Part shown: piece after piece, positions 27,972 to 35,967 of the stretch | Position numbering within the stretch: the first letter of the stretch is position 1 | Layout of the letters: each line of letters starts with the position of its first letter | NCBI GenBank assembly: GCA_019637395.1 | Contig: JAHBVR010000003.1 | Location: 444,500 to 508,499, forward strand | From: Vulcanimicrobiota bacterium | GTDB lineage: Bacteria > Vulcanimicrobiota > Xenobia > Xenobiales > JADMJV01 | Reading direction: 5' to 3' | DNA: 64,000 bases | The notes under the pieces: generated by a model | Told to the model about the DNA's origin: nothing | What the model saw: the letters and a program-made list of their open reading frames with translations, nothing else | Database searches by the model: none | Position numbers and translations under genes: made by a program

Positions 27972-28991
27972 CTAGAGCGTGCGTCCCACCGCCTGAGCCA
28001 CCGCCTTGATTTGCGTCATGAGGGAGCGGAAGCCCGGGAAATTGAGGCATTGCGGCCCGTCCGACCAGGCCTTATCAGGCTCGGGGTGAATTTCGATGAT
28101 CAGGCCGTCGGCTCCGGCCGCCACCGCCGCCAGCGAGAGAGCCGGCACCAGCTCGCGATCGCCGGCCGCGTGTGAAGGGTCGATGATGATGGGCAGGTGG
28201 GTGAGCCGGCGCAGCACCGGCACGGCGCTGATGTCCAGCGTATTGCGCGTCATGGTCTCGAAGGTGCGGATACCGCGCTCGCACATGATGACCTGCTGGT
28301 TGCCGTTGGCCAGGATGTATTCGGCCGACATCAAGAATTCTTCCAGGCTGTTCATCATGCCGCGCTTGAGCAACACGGGTACGCGGCAGCGGCCCAGTTC
28401 CTGGAGCAGGGCGAAGTTCTGCATATTGCGCGCCCCCACCTGAATCAGGTCCGCGTAGCGCCCCACCAGTTCCACGTCGGAGGGCTTCAGACATTCGGTG
28501 ACCACTTTCAGGCCGGTGCGGTTGCGCACTTCGTGCAGCAACTCCAGACCCTGTTCTCCCAGGCCTTGAAAACTGTAAGGGGAAGAGCGCGGCTTGAAGG
28601 CCCCGCCGCGGATCATGGGCACGCCCAGCTCGGTCAGCAATTTTCCAACGGTTTGCAGTTGCTCGTGACCCTCGACAGCGCAGGGTCCGGCCATGATGAT
28701 GAGCCGCTCGCCGCCAACCGGCACGCCGCTGACGTGGACCACCGAGTTCTCCGGGTGGAACTCGCGGGAGGCCAGGCGGAAGGGCCGACTGGACGCAAAT
28801 GTTCTCTCCACGCCGTCGAGACCCAGCAATTTCTCCTCGATTTGGGCCGAATCGCCTTTGACCATGCAGCCAACCTGGGTGATGTCCTTGCCCCGCGAGA
28901 GGAACGGCGTCAAACCACGCGATTCAATTTCCCGGAGAACCCCACCGATTTGCTTGACGGAGGCCTGCTCTTTCATGACGACGATCAACAT
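27972..28991 (-). CDS. aroF: 3-deoxy-7-phosphoheptulonate (DAHP) synthase
   Basis: First enzyme of the shikimate pathway: condenses phosphoenolpyruvate with erythrose 4-phosphate. It is type I-beta (339 residues). An N-terminal ferredoxin-like regulatory domain (residues 1-70) is followed by the TIM barrel. Seen: I-M-A-G-P-C-A-V-E-G, R-G-G-A-F-K-P-R-S-S-P-Y-S-F-Q-G-L-G, and I-I-D-P-S-H-A-A-G-D-R, which hold the PEP and metal ligands. I chose the ATG at 28991 (M-L-I-V-V-M); the frame runs on to a TTG at 29009. It shares a theme with trpBA about 5 kb away. Confidence 0.95.
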   Translation of the reverse strand: MLIVVMKEQASVKQIGGVLREIESRGLTPFLSRGKDITQVGCMVKGDSAQIEEKLLGLDGVERTFASSRPFRLASREFHPENSVVHVSGVPVGGERLIIMAGPCAVEGHEQLQTVGKLLTELGVPMIRGGAFKPRSSPYSFQGLGEQGLELLHEVRNRTGLKVVTECLKPSDVELVGRYADLIQVGARNMQNFALLQELGRCRVPVLLKRGMMNSLEEFLMSAEYILANGNQQVIMCERGIRTFETMTRNTLDISAVPVLRRLTHLPIIIDPSHAAGDRELVPALSLAAVAAGADGLIIEIHPEPDKAWSDGPQCLNFPGFRSLMTQIKAVAQAVGRTL

Positions 28992-29047
28992 AGGGCCATG
29001 GCTTCTCAAAAAGCGGAGGCTCTCCTGGCGTGCGCGAATTCGGCGGG

Positions 29048-30037
29048 ATGCGTTTGCCTATCGTTTTTTTATGGTTGAGCGGTCTGGCTCTGGCTCAGCC
29101 CGGGCTCCTTCTGGGTAAGGATATGCCGGGCAAGTCGTTTTCCGGCCCCCTCCCGCGCGAGACCGCTTACCAGCGGCAACTGGCCACTCGCCTGCGGGCG
29201 GACGTTACCCATCTGGCCGTGAAAATCGGCGAGCGCAATTCGCTCAACGCCTACGCCAAACTCAACGCTACCCGCGATTGGATTCGATTGCAACTGACCC
29301 TGGCCGGCTATCGGGTGCGCAACCACGATTTTCAGGCCGGCGGTAAGACTTTCACCAACCTGGAGTGCGAGCTTGCCGGCCAGAGCTCGCGGGTGGTGGT
29401 GGTCGGTGCTCACTATGACAGCGCCGAGAACTGCCCGGCCGCCAACGACAACGGCAGCGGCGTGGCTTCCTTGCTGGCCCTGGCCCGTTATTTCAAGACT
29501 CTCAAGGACAAGCCCAAGTGTACGATTCGGCTGGTGGCCTTTGCTAACGAGGAACCCCCGCATTTCTGGCATGACAGCATGGGTTCGCTAAACTATGCGC
29601 GCATGGCCCGCAAACGCGGGGATGAGATGGTGGCTATGCTGAGCCTGGAGACGATGGGCTACTACAGCGACAAGGCCGGTTCCCAACGGTTTCCCGGTCC
29701 GCTGGCCCTGGCTTATCCCAGCACCGGCAATTACATCGTCTTCGTCGGCGACCTGAAGTCGGGTCCGTTGGTGCAACGGTGTATTGGCTCGTTCCGCAAG
29801 CACGCTTCCTTCCCCAGCCAGGGCGCCGCCTTGCCTGGCGAAATGGAGGGAGTGGGCTGGTCCGATCACTGGTCTTTCTGGGGGGTGGGCGTGCCGGCCG
29901 TGATGGTCACCGATACCGCGCCCATGCGCTATCTGCATTACCACCGGCCCAGTGATCTGCCCGACAAGCTGGATTACGGCCGGCTGGCCCGAGTGGTGGA
30001 CGGACTTGGACACGTCATCAGAGACTTAGCCCGTTAA
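29048..30037 (+). CDS. secreted M28-family zinc aminopeptidase
   Basis: Di-zinc peptidase of the M28 family, 329 residues with a signal peptide (R-L-P-I-V-F-L-W-L-S-G-L-A-L-A-Q). Metal ligands visible in order: H in V-G-A-H-Y-D-S, D in A-A-N-D-N-G-S-G, E-E in F-A-N-E-E-P-P (catalytic and ligand), E/D region in S-L-E-T-M-G-Y, and the last H in L-H-Y-H-R-P-S-D. All expected positions are filled. An upstream GTG at 29030 is possible. It stands alone on this strand between aroF and the big lipoprotein gene. Confidence 0.92.
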   Translation: MRLPIVFLWLSGLALAQPGLLLGKDMPGKSFSGPLPRETAYQRQLATRLRADVTHLAVKIGERNSLNAYAKLNATRDWIRLQLTLAGYRVRNHDFQAGGKTFTNLECELAGQSSRVVVVGAHYDSAENCPAANDNGSGVASLLALARYFKTLKDKPKCTIRLVAFANEEPPHFWHDSMGSLNYARMARKRGDEMVAMLSLETMGYYSDKAGSQRFPGPLALAYPSTGNYIVFVGDLKSGPLVQRCIGSFRKHASFPSQGAALPGEMEGVGWSDHWSFWGVGVPAVMVTDTAPMRYLHYHRPSDLPDKLDYGRLARVVDGLGHVIRDLAR

Positions 30038-30132
30038 AAACACCTTAATCGACTCAGGCGCATGTTAGCGATCTGGCAATACCTGGGCGCGAATTGTTAA
30101 CAAAGTTCATCTTTTTATGTCGATTTACGTCT

Positions 30133-30160
30133 TTGCCCGGCCGCTTTCCCGACGTAAGAT
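30133..30160 (+). promoter_or_regulatory. possible promoter of an intergenic RNA
   Basis: TTGCCC (30133-30138), 16-base spacer, TAAGAT (30155-30160) in a 253-base gene-free stretch. It is followed by a perfect hairpin and an intrinsic terminator with no reading frame between them. A modest match to sigma70 consensus. Confidence 0.35.
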
Positions 30161-30177
30161 GACTTCAGCGAAACCCC

Positions 30178-30199
30178 GGGCGGTTCGCACGAACCGCCC
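30178..30199. repeat. perfect inverted repeat (hairpin)
   Basis: GGGCGGTTCG and CGAACCGCCC separated by two bases. No T-run follows, so it is not itself a terminator. It could be an operator or the stem of the candidate RNA described nearby. Confidence 0.7.
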
Positions 30200-30246
30200 A
30201 ATGTAGTCCGTGTCCTAACTGCTCTCCAGTAATGAAAAGCATCAGT

Positions 30247-30277
30247 GGCTTCCCCTTCGGGGGAGGCCCTTTTTTTT
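30247..30277 (+). terminator. intrinsic terminator
   Basis: GGCTTCCCC - TTCG - GGGGAGGCC followed by an eight-T run (30270-30277). Because it lies about 210 bases past the M28 peptidase stop codon, it may end a separate small RNA transcript as well as that gene. Confidence 0.8.
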
Positions 30278-30290
30278 GTGCGCCAGACGC

Positions 30291-32372
30291 TTACAGCTTG
30301 AGCCTGGTGATCACAATCTTCAGTCCGGTCGGGCTGCTCAGCTCGGATAGGAAAGAACTCTGGTTGGAGTTGTCGTCGAAGCCGAACGCGTAAGCCGCCC
30401 CGCCCCCATTGGAGTTGGGGGAGCCCGGTGCGTCCGGGGTGGTCAGGCTGTGGTCGTGGATGGCCTTGGCGTAGACGTTGATCCGCGGCGTGCCGGCGTC
30501 CTTCTTGTAAAAAAGCTTCAAGTCGTGGGGATGGTTACGATAGTCGCGGGTGATCAGCGGCTCGTGGAGCAGGGTAGTGCGATTCATGGCCGCGCTCAAA
30601 GCCGAGACGATTTCGCCGGCGGCAAACTTGGTGAAAAGCTTGGGGTCGTCTCCGTCGTGAGGGACCTGGTCGGCCGGCCCGGGCTGGGGCACGGGCAGGA
30701 ACGGGCCGCCGGGCGGATCGGGTTGGTAGGTGATGCCGCCACTGGTGATCAGTTCAGTCGGCTCAAAGGCGTTGGTGGTGCTCGGCTTACGCACGTAGAT
30801 ATGCTCAAAGCCCGCGCGGGGCGTGCCGTCGGCCTCCACGCAGGTGAAGACCATCTTGTCGTTGGCGTCCACCCGTCCATACCAGATGCCGAAGGCGGAG
30901 GTGTAACACTTCAAGTCCTCCGACTTGTATCTGGTCCAGACGTGGGTAAGATATTGGTCGAAATAGGTCAGATCGAATCCCTTGAAAGGCGGATCGGGGC
31001 GGTTGAACTGGCTGTTCTCCAGGCCCTTGACGGGGGCAATGGCGCGCAGTGGGATATCAGCCGGCAAGTCGAACTCGGTGCCGTTTTCCTTTTTGCCCTT
31101 GGCCGGCCCGGGCACGATCAGCTTCTTGAAGAAGTTGTCGGCGTTGATGTCGTCCAGGATCTTCTGGCGTCCGTCGTCGGTAGTGCCGACCGTACGGCTG
31201 CCGATGGTGGGGCCTTGCAGCGTAAACTGGACGCCGAAGCCCATCATATCGACCTCGGTCTTGTTGATACCGATGCCCGGCAGATTGGTATCGCCGTTTA
31301 CTTTGTAGTCAAACTCCAACCAGTCAAACAGGGTCAAATAGTTGGGATCGCCCGGATTGGTCCAGCCGTTCGGCTGAGCTAAGCGCACCGGCGGCTGGGG
31401 CGGCGGCAGCGGAGGACTCTGGGGCCGGTCGTCCTCCAGGCGAATCTGCATCTTACGACCCAGGGAAATGTACATCCGGCCGGCCGACATCTGCGGCAGG
31501 TTGAACTGAGTCGTGCCATTGGGAATGGGGATATTGTAAAGCTCGGTATAGCCGTCGACCTTGCCGTTGGGATCGGTGGTGTTGCCGATCGAGCGGTCAT
31601 TGCCGTCGAAGGGGACCATTTTGCCGTCCGCGCTGACTCGATAGTAATCGGGGTCGGGCTTGCCTTCGCGGACTGCGTTGGGATTCTGGCCGAGCACGCA
31701 GAAGTAGGCCGGCTCGACCCCGGAGTTGTTGACCACGGTTACGGGAATGACTTCCGTCTGAATGGACTTGGCCTGAAAGAGATAGTTCGTGCCCGGTTGC
31801 ATGACCAGAGAATCGGGCTGCGAATAGATGGAGCCGCCCGTGTCGTTATCGTAGCGGCCCTGTACCGCCTGCGCGAAAGTGGCGTTGCCCTGGGAGTACT
31901 CGCTCAGTTCCGCCTGGTAAAGCTCGGCGTCATCGGCGATGACTCGCGGCTTGACGGTACCCTCGGGTCCCACTTCGGTCAGCGCGATCGACTGCACCAG
32001 AGCGAAGTCAAAAGGCTTGTTGGTGTCCCACAGGATATAGTAAAAGCCATCGCGCTGCACCGCTCCGGTGAGCGTATCGGGTTCGGTGCCGGGAGGAGCG
32101 GTTTCGGTCACGGTGAGAGTAAGCACGATATCGGGCGCGGCTCCGGGGCCGAAGGTCAACGTCCCCGTAAGGTTTTGCGTGCGCGGTAGAGTTACACTGC
32201 CTCCTCCAGGTGGCACACTGATGCGCAATTGGCGGGCGTTGCCGTCCAGATTGGTAAGCGAGGTCGGACCATTGGAGAAATTGCCGGTTTGCGAAGTAGC
32301 GGAGGAGCCGCAGCCGAGCAAGGCCAGTGCCAAACCGATGGTGGTAACCTTAAGAATCGTCTTTCTCTTCAT
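30291..32372 (-). CDS. large secreted lipoprotein of unknown function
   Basis: 693-residue protein with a lipoprotein signal: basic N terminus, hydrophobic stretch, and lipobox A-L-L-G-C (Cys at about residue 21). The mature part is Gly/Pro/Asn-rich, with no recognised enzyme motif. It starts with a beta-rich segment (T-G-T-L-T-F-G-P-G-A-A-P-D-I-V-L-T). Expected at the outer or inner membrane facing the periplasm or surface. The stop is convergent with the terminator at 30247-30277. No neighbour in the same transcript explains it; the second large lipoprotein at 35968-38187 is of similar size but unrelated. Confidence 0.75.
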   Translation of the reverse strand: MKRKTILKVTTIGLALALLGCGSSATSQTGNFSNGPTSLTNLDGNARQLRISVPPGGGSVTLPRTQNLTGTLTFGPGAAPDIVLTLTVTETAPPGTEPDTLTGAVQRDGFYYILWDTNKPFDFALVQSIALTEVGPEGTVKPRVIADDAELYQAELSEYSQGNATFAQAVQGRYDNDTGGSIYSQPDSLVMQPGTNYLFQAKSIQTEVIPVTVVNNSGVEPAYFCVLGQNPNAVREGKPDPDYYRVSADGKMVPFDGNDRSIGNTTDPNGKVDGYTELYNIPIPNGTTQFNLPQMSAGRMYISLGRKMQIRLEDDRPQSPPLPPPQPPVRLAQPNGWTNPGDPNYLTLFDWLEFDYKVNGDTNLPGIGINKTEVDMMGFGVQFTLQGPTIGSRTVGTTDDGRQKILDDINADNFFKKLIVPGPAKGKKENGTEFDLPADIPLRAIAPVKGLENSQFNRPDPPFKGFDLTYFDQYLTHVWTRYKSEDLKCYTSAFGIWYGRVDANDKMVFTCVEADGTPRAGFEHIYVRKPSTTNAFEPTELITSGGITYQPDPPGGPFLPVPQPGPADQVPHDGDDPKLFTKFAAGEIVSALSAAMNRTTLLHEPLITRDYRNHPHDLKLFYKKDAGTPRINVYAKAIHDHSLTTPDAPGSPNSNGGGAAYAFGFDDNSNQSSFLSELSSPTGLKIVITRLKL

Positions 32373-32457
32373 GTTGGGCCATTCGCATGGACTCGTATCG
32401 TACCCTCTGGAGTTCCCTGGCAGGAGGAAGTCCCCGATCGCGCGCCAAGCCGCCTGA

Positions 32458-33315
32458 GTGAAGGTGTTTTTGCTCTGGTTATGGTGCGCGGGACTGGTCT
32501 GGGCTCAGGAGCAACCGGTCTTCCAACTCAACGTGCAACTGGTGGCCCGCCGCGGCGACTGGTCGGCCGCCTTACCGGGCGAACCGGAACTGCGCATCAA
32601 GGGTAAATCGCGGAACTGGTCTTACTTCGACCAGTTCCGGCGTTGTCTGTTTCTGGTCATTGAGGATGGCGGCTGGACGGCGGCCGAGGACGAAGCCGGT
32701 TGGCGGCGCACGGCCGGTGCGGTGGTGGGATTTCTCTCCGAGAAGAAGCCCGTCGAGCTGACCCTGGAGACTTTACATGGCAGGCCCGGGGCCCTGATCC
32801 GTTCGGGAGCGGTGGAGGCGCAGGCGCTGCGATTGGAAGACGGCCGCCATTTACTGCTGGCAGTAGTGCCTTTTTCCTCGCAGGCGCCCCCGAGTTCTCC
32901 GTTTTTTGCCGCCCTGGAAGTGCCCGCTCATTTTCAGGGGCAGTTGGTCAGTCCGTCCGATTCGAATTGGAGCCTGGTCTTCCCGGCTGCACCCTCGGGT
33001 GCACCGGAGGATCTTTCTCTGGAGCTGGGCGGCGCCGTTTATCGAGCCCGTCAGTTGCACCAGAGCGGCAGCCACGGCGAGCAGTTAGCCGCTCTCCAAG
33101 CGGAAGTGCAGGAACAGGGGCAGCTGGTTGGCCAACGCAGCTATACAGTGGAGGGCCTGTCCATGCAGCAGTTCACCGTGCGTACCCCATCAGGAGGTAA
33201 CATCCATCATCGAATCATCTGGCTCGAGCCCGAACAACTGCTCTGGCTGAGCGCCAGTGGAGTGGATTCTCAGGCCGCCCAACGATTTTTCACCAGCTTT
33301 CGCCGCTGGAATTGA
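32458..33315 (+). CDS. secreted protein of unknown function
   Basis: 285-residue protein with a signal peptide ([16 protein letters not shown]). The mature part is beta-rich, with no motif I recognise. The start is GTG at 32458. It is divergent from the large lipoprotein (85 bases between them) and its stop lies 8 bases upstream of the trpB start, so it may share a transcript with trpBA. Confidence 0.65.
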   Translation: MKVFLLWLWCAGLVWAQEQPVFQLNVQLVARRGDWSAALPGEPELRIKGKSRNWSYFDQFRRCLFLVIEDGGWTAAEDEAGWRRTAGAVVGFLSEKKPVELTLETLHGRPGALIRSGAVEAQALRLEDGRHLLLAVVPFSSQAPPSSPFFAALEVPAHFQGQLVSPSDSNWSLVFPAAPSGAPEDLSLELGGAVYRARQLHQSGSHGEQLAALQAEVQEQGQLVGQRSYTVEGLSMQQFTVRTPSGGNIHHRIIWLEPEQLLWLSASGVDSQAAQRFFTSFRRWN

Positions 33316-33323
33316 GGAGTTCT

Positions 33324-34526
33324 ATGTTGACTGACGTACCGGCGGCTCCCGCCCCCCTGGAGGAACCCGATGCTCGCGGTCGTTTTGGAGACTATGGTGG
33401 TCGGTTTGTCCCGGAAACGCTGGTGTTGGCCCTGCAGCAACTGGCCGAGCATTATCGAGAACTGCGTCAGGATCAGGGTTTCTGGCGCGAACTCGCCGAG
33501 CTGATGCGCAGTTATTCCGGGCGTCCCACTCCGCTCTATCGGGCCCGGCGCTTGCAGGCCTTGGTGGATGGCCCGGAGCTGTGGCTGAAACGCGAAGACC
33601 TCAATCATACCGGTAGTCATAAGATCAACAACTGCCTGGGCCAGGCTCTGCTGGCTCGCAGGCTGGGCAAAAGCACCATTCTGGCTGAAACCGGAGCCGG
33701 CCAGCACGGCGTAGCCACCGCCACCGTATGCGCGCTGCTGGATATGCAGTGCCGGGTTTATATGGGAGCCGAGGACGTGCGCCGCCAGGCCCTCAACGTC
33801 AGCCGTATGCGCCTGCTCGGAGCCGAAGTGATTTCCGTCGAGTCGGGTTCGCGCACTCTCAAGGACGCCACCAATGAGGCCTTGCGTGCCTGGGTCGGCC
33901 AAGTGGATGAAGCCCACTATATTCTGGGCTCGGTCGTCGGACCGCATCCTTACCCCTGGATGGTGCGGGATTTTCAGGCGGTGATTGGTCACGAAATCGC
34001 GGCCGAACTTTGGCCCAAGAAAGTCATCGCCTGCGTCGGGGGCGGCTCCAACGCGGCCGGCGCCTTCGCCCGCTTTGTGCCTCATTCCGAGGTGGGTCTG
34101 GTGGGAGTGGAGGCGGGGGGCCACGGTTTCACCACCGGAGAGCATTGCGCGTCCTTGGGACGGGGTAAACCAGGAGTACTGCACGGCGCTTTGACCTATC
34201 TGCTGCAAGACGAGTTCGGCCAGGTCAGCCAGACCCATTCCATCTCGGCCGGCCTGGATTATCCGGGAGTGGGGCCTGAGCACAGCGCCTGGGCCACTTC
34301 CGGCCGGGTTGAATACCACAGTGTGACGGATGAAGAAGCCCTGAATGCTTTCGAGAACCTGTGCCGGCTGGAGGGCATCGTGCCGGCCCTGGAAAGCGCT
34401 CACGCCCTGGCCTGGTATCTACGGGAAGGCAAGGGGCGGGCTGACGAAGGCCCCTGGGTGCTGTGTTTGTCCGGGCGAGGCGATAAAGACGTCCAGGAAG
34501 TCTTACGTTTGCGAGGGCTGGTCTGA
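33324..34526 (+). CDS. trpB: tryptophan synthase beta subunit
   Basis: PLP enzyme joining indole and serine (400 residues, normal length). Seen: [12 protein letters not shown] at the start, the PLP lysine in [21 protein letters not shown], the phosphate-binding C-V-G-G-G-S-N-A, and [14 protein letters not shown] at 33324 has GAGGAG upstream and is preferred over an in-frame TTG at 33312. trpA begins one base inside its end. No other trp genes are next to it. Confidence 0.98.
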   Translation: MLTDVPAAPAPLEEPDARGRFGDYGGRFVPETLVLALQQLAEHYRELRQDQGFWRELAELMRSYSGRPTPLYRARRLQALVDGPELWLKREDLNHTGSHKINNCLGQALLARRLGKSTILAETGAGQHGVATATVCALLDMQCRVYMGAEDVRRQALNVSRMRLLGAEVISVESGSRTLKDATNEALRAWVGQVDEAHYILGSVVGPHPYPWMVRDFQAVIGHEIAAELWPKKVIACVGGGSNAAGAFARFVPHSEVGLVGVEAGGHGFTTGEHCASLGRGKPGVLHGALTYLLQDEFGQVSQTHSISAGLDYPGVGPEHSAWATSGRVEYHSVTDEEALNAFENLCRLEGIVPALESAHALAWYLREGKGRADEGPWVLCLSGRGDKDVQEVLRLRGLV

Positions 34527-35299
34527 TGCTATTGCCTTACTTTACGGCCGGCTGGCCTGACCCGGAAGCCTTTGTCGCCAGCGTGCGGGGGGCCGCCGCA
34601 AGCGGTTGCAGTGCTTTTGAGGTGGGCATTCCCTTCTCTGATCCCGTTGCCGACGGACCGATCATCCAAAGAACCTCCAGCCAGGCGCTGCAAGCGGGCA
34701 TTCATTGGCCGGAAGCGCTACGCCTTACCCGCCAGGCGGTGGACGGGAGCGGCCTGGCGGCCATCGCCATGACCTATTGCAACCCGCTCTATGCATTGGG
34801 CCTGGAGCGAGCCTGCGCGGAGCTGGCCGCGGCCGGCTGCCGGGGCTTGATTGTGCCTGATCTGACGCTGGAAGAAGGCGAGCCCATGGAAAAGGCGGCG
34901 GCGGCGGCCGGTCTGGACCTCGTCTATTTGGTGGCTCCCACCACTCCCGATGCGAGAGTGAGCGAAATTGCCCGGCGCAGCCGCGGTTTTGTGTATCTGG
35001 TTTCGCTGCGAGGAGTGACGGGGGCCAGGCAGGAGCTGCCGGCCGATCTGGTTCAGCAAATTCAGCGCGTCCGGGAGAGAGCGGAGTTGCCAATCATGGT
35101 GGGATTCGGCATCTCCACTCCGGACCAGGCGGCTGCCGTGGCCGCTCAGGGAGCCGGGGTCATTGTCGGCAGCGCCCTGCTGCGCGCCATTGGCGAGGCT
35201 CCACCGGAAAGGGCCGGTGAAGTTACTCGGGAGTTTCTGAGTCAGATGGTACGGGCGATGCATCCTCCCGATGAGGGCGTCGTCCCCGCCGCTTCATAA
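34526..35299 (+). CDS. trpA: tryptophan synthase alpha subunit
   Basis: Cleaves indole-3-glycerol phosphate and channels indole to TrpB (257 residues). Seen: catalytic Glu32 in F-E-V-G-I-P-F-S-D and Asp43 in P-V-A-D-G-P, the loop V-S-L-R-G-V-T-G-A-R, and the phosphate-binding V-G-F-G-I-S near the C terminus. The start ATG overlaps the trpB stop by one base (TGATG). The last 77 bases overlap, on the opposite strand, the end of the EF-hand lipoprotein gene. Confidence 0.98.
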   Translation: MLLPYFTAGWPDPEAFVASVRGAAASGCSAFEVGIPFSDPVADGPIIQRTSSQALQAGIHWPEALRLTRQAVDGSGLAAIAMTYCNPLYALGLERACAELAAAGCRGLIVPDLTLEEGEPMEKAAAAAGLDLVYLVAPTTPDARVSEIARRSRGFVYLVSLRGVTGARQELPADLVQQIQRVRERAELPIMVGFGISTPDQAAAVAAQGAGVIVGSALLRAIGEAPPERAGEVTREFLSQMVRAMHPPDEGVVPAAS

Positions 35300-35609
35300 A
35301 ATTTTCCAATCCCGCCTTACGCTCCTCAGGCGAGATTTTTCCGTCGCCGTCCTCGTCCACGCGCTCGCGGAAGCGTTCGCTTTCCTTCAGACGTTTATCG
35401 AAGCCGGCCTCCTTTTCCGCGTCGGAGAGCTTACCGTCATGATCGGTATCCATCTCCTCCATCATCTTGCGGAAACGCTCACCCCGGCGTCCCTGGCCGG
35501 GTGTGGCGCTGCTGCTGACCTCGACAGACGGGGTCTCGCTGCTGCTGACGTTGGGCGCTTGCGTGCAGCCCAGCAGGAGGGCCGCTAAAAGGTAGAGGTA
35601 GTGTTTCAT
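35223..35609 (-). CDS. EF-hand lipoprotein
   Basis: 128-residue lipoprotein: signal plus lipobox L-L-L-G-C (Cys at residue 15), a Ser/Thr-rich linker, then two canonical EF-hand calcium loops, D-T-D-H-D-G-K-L-S-D-A-E and D-E-D-G-D-G-K-I-S-P-E-E, and a basic tail. Calcium binding at the envelope is expected from the loops; the function is unknown. Its 3' end runs 77 bases antisense into trpA, which is unusually long for convergent genes here. Confidence 0.8.
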   Translation of the reverse strand: MKHYLYLLAALLLGCTQAPNVSSSETPSVEVSSSATPGQGRRGERFRKMMEEMDTDHDGKLSDAEKEAGFDKRLKESERFRERVDEDGDGKISPEERKAGLENFMKRRGRRPHREDASPVPSDSETPE

Positions 35610-35747
35610 CTAGATTCTGTTCACCAGCCGGTGCTGAGCTCATTCTTTCAGGTTTTCCCAGGTACCGTGGTCCCGTTCTGGATGGATCGAAATTTCTGGG
35701 AAGGCCGCCGAGGTGGTGCCACAATCAGGACAGGAGGTGCGAGAGAG

Positions 35748-35924
35748 ATGTCCACTTTTGATAAGCTGCGAAAGTTTGAACACGACTTTGCCGAAAATAT
35801 GGCCGAGGGCTTTTGGACTCCCAAGGACCCGCTCAACGAAGAGGAACTCGACCGGCTCGAGCATGTCCGCAAGGAACTCAGCGACCTGCAGGAGCCCGTA
35901 GCTTCTATACCGACCGAAATATAA
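35748..35924 (+). CDS. small hypothetical acidic protein
   Basis: 58-residue protein (T-F-D-K-L-R-K-F-E-H-D-F-A-E-N-M-A), rich in Glu/Asp and helical. ATG at 35748 follows AGGAGGT at a 9-base spacing, a strong site. It ends in the A-run of a bidirectional terminator. No family recognised. Confidence 0.55.
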   Translation: MSTFDKLRKFEHDFAENMAEGFWTPKDPLNEEELDRLEHVRKELSDLQEPVASIPTEI

Positions 35925-35953
35925 AAAGAGCCCGGCGAACCGGGCTCTTTTTA
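35924..35953. terminator. bidirectional intrinsic terminator
   Basis: AAAAAGAGCCCGG - CGAA - CCGGGCTCTTTTT: a 13-base symmetric stem with A-run and T-run on the two sides. It serves both the small + strand gene and the - strand lipase gene that end here. Confidence 0.85.
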
Positions 35954-35967
35954 TTCAGGTGCTTAGC

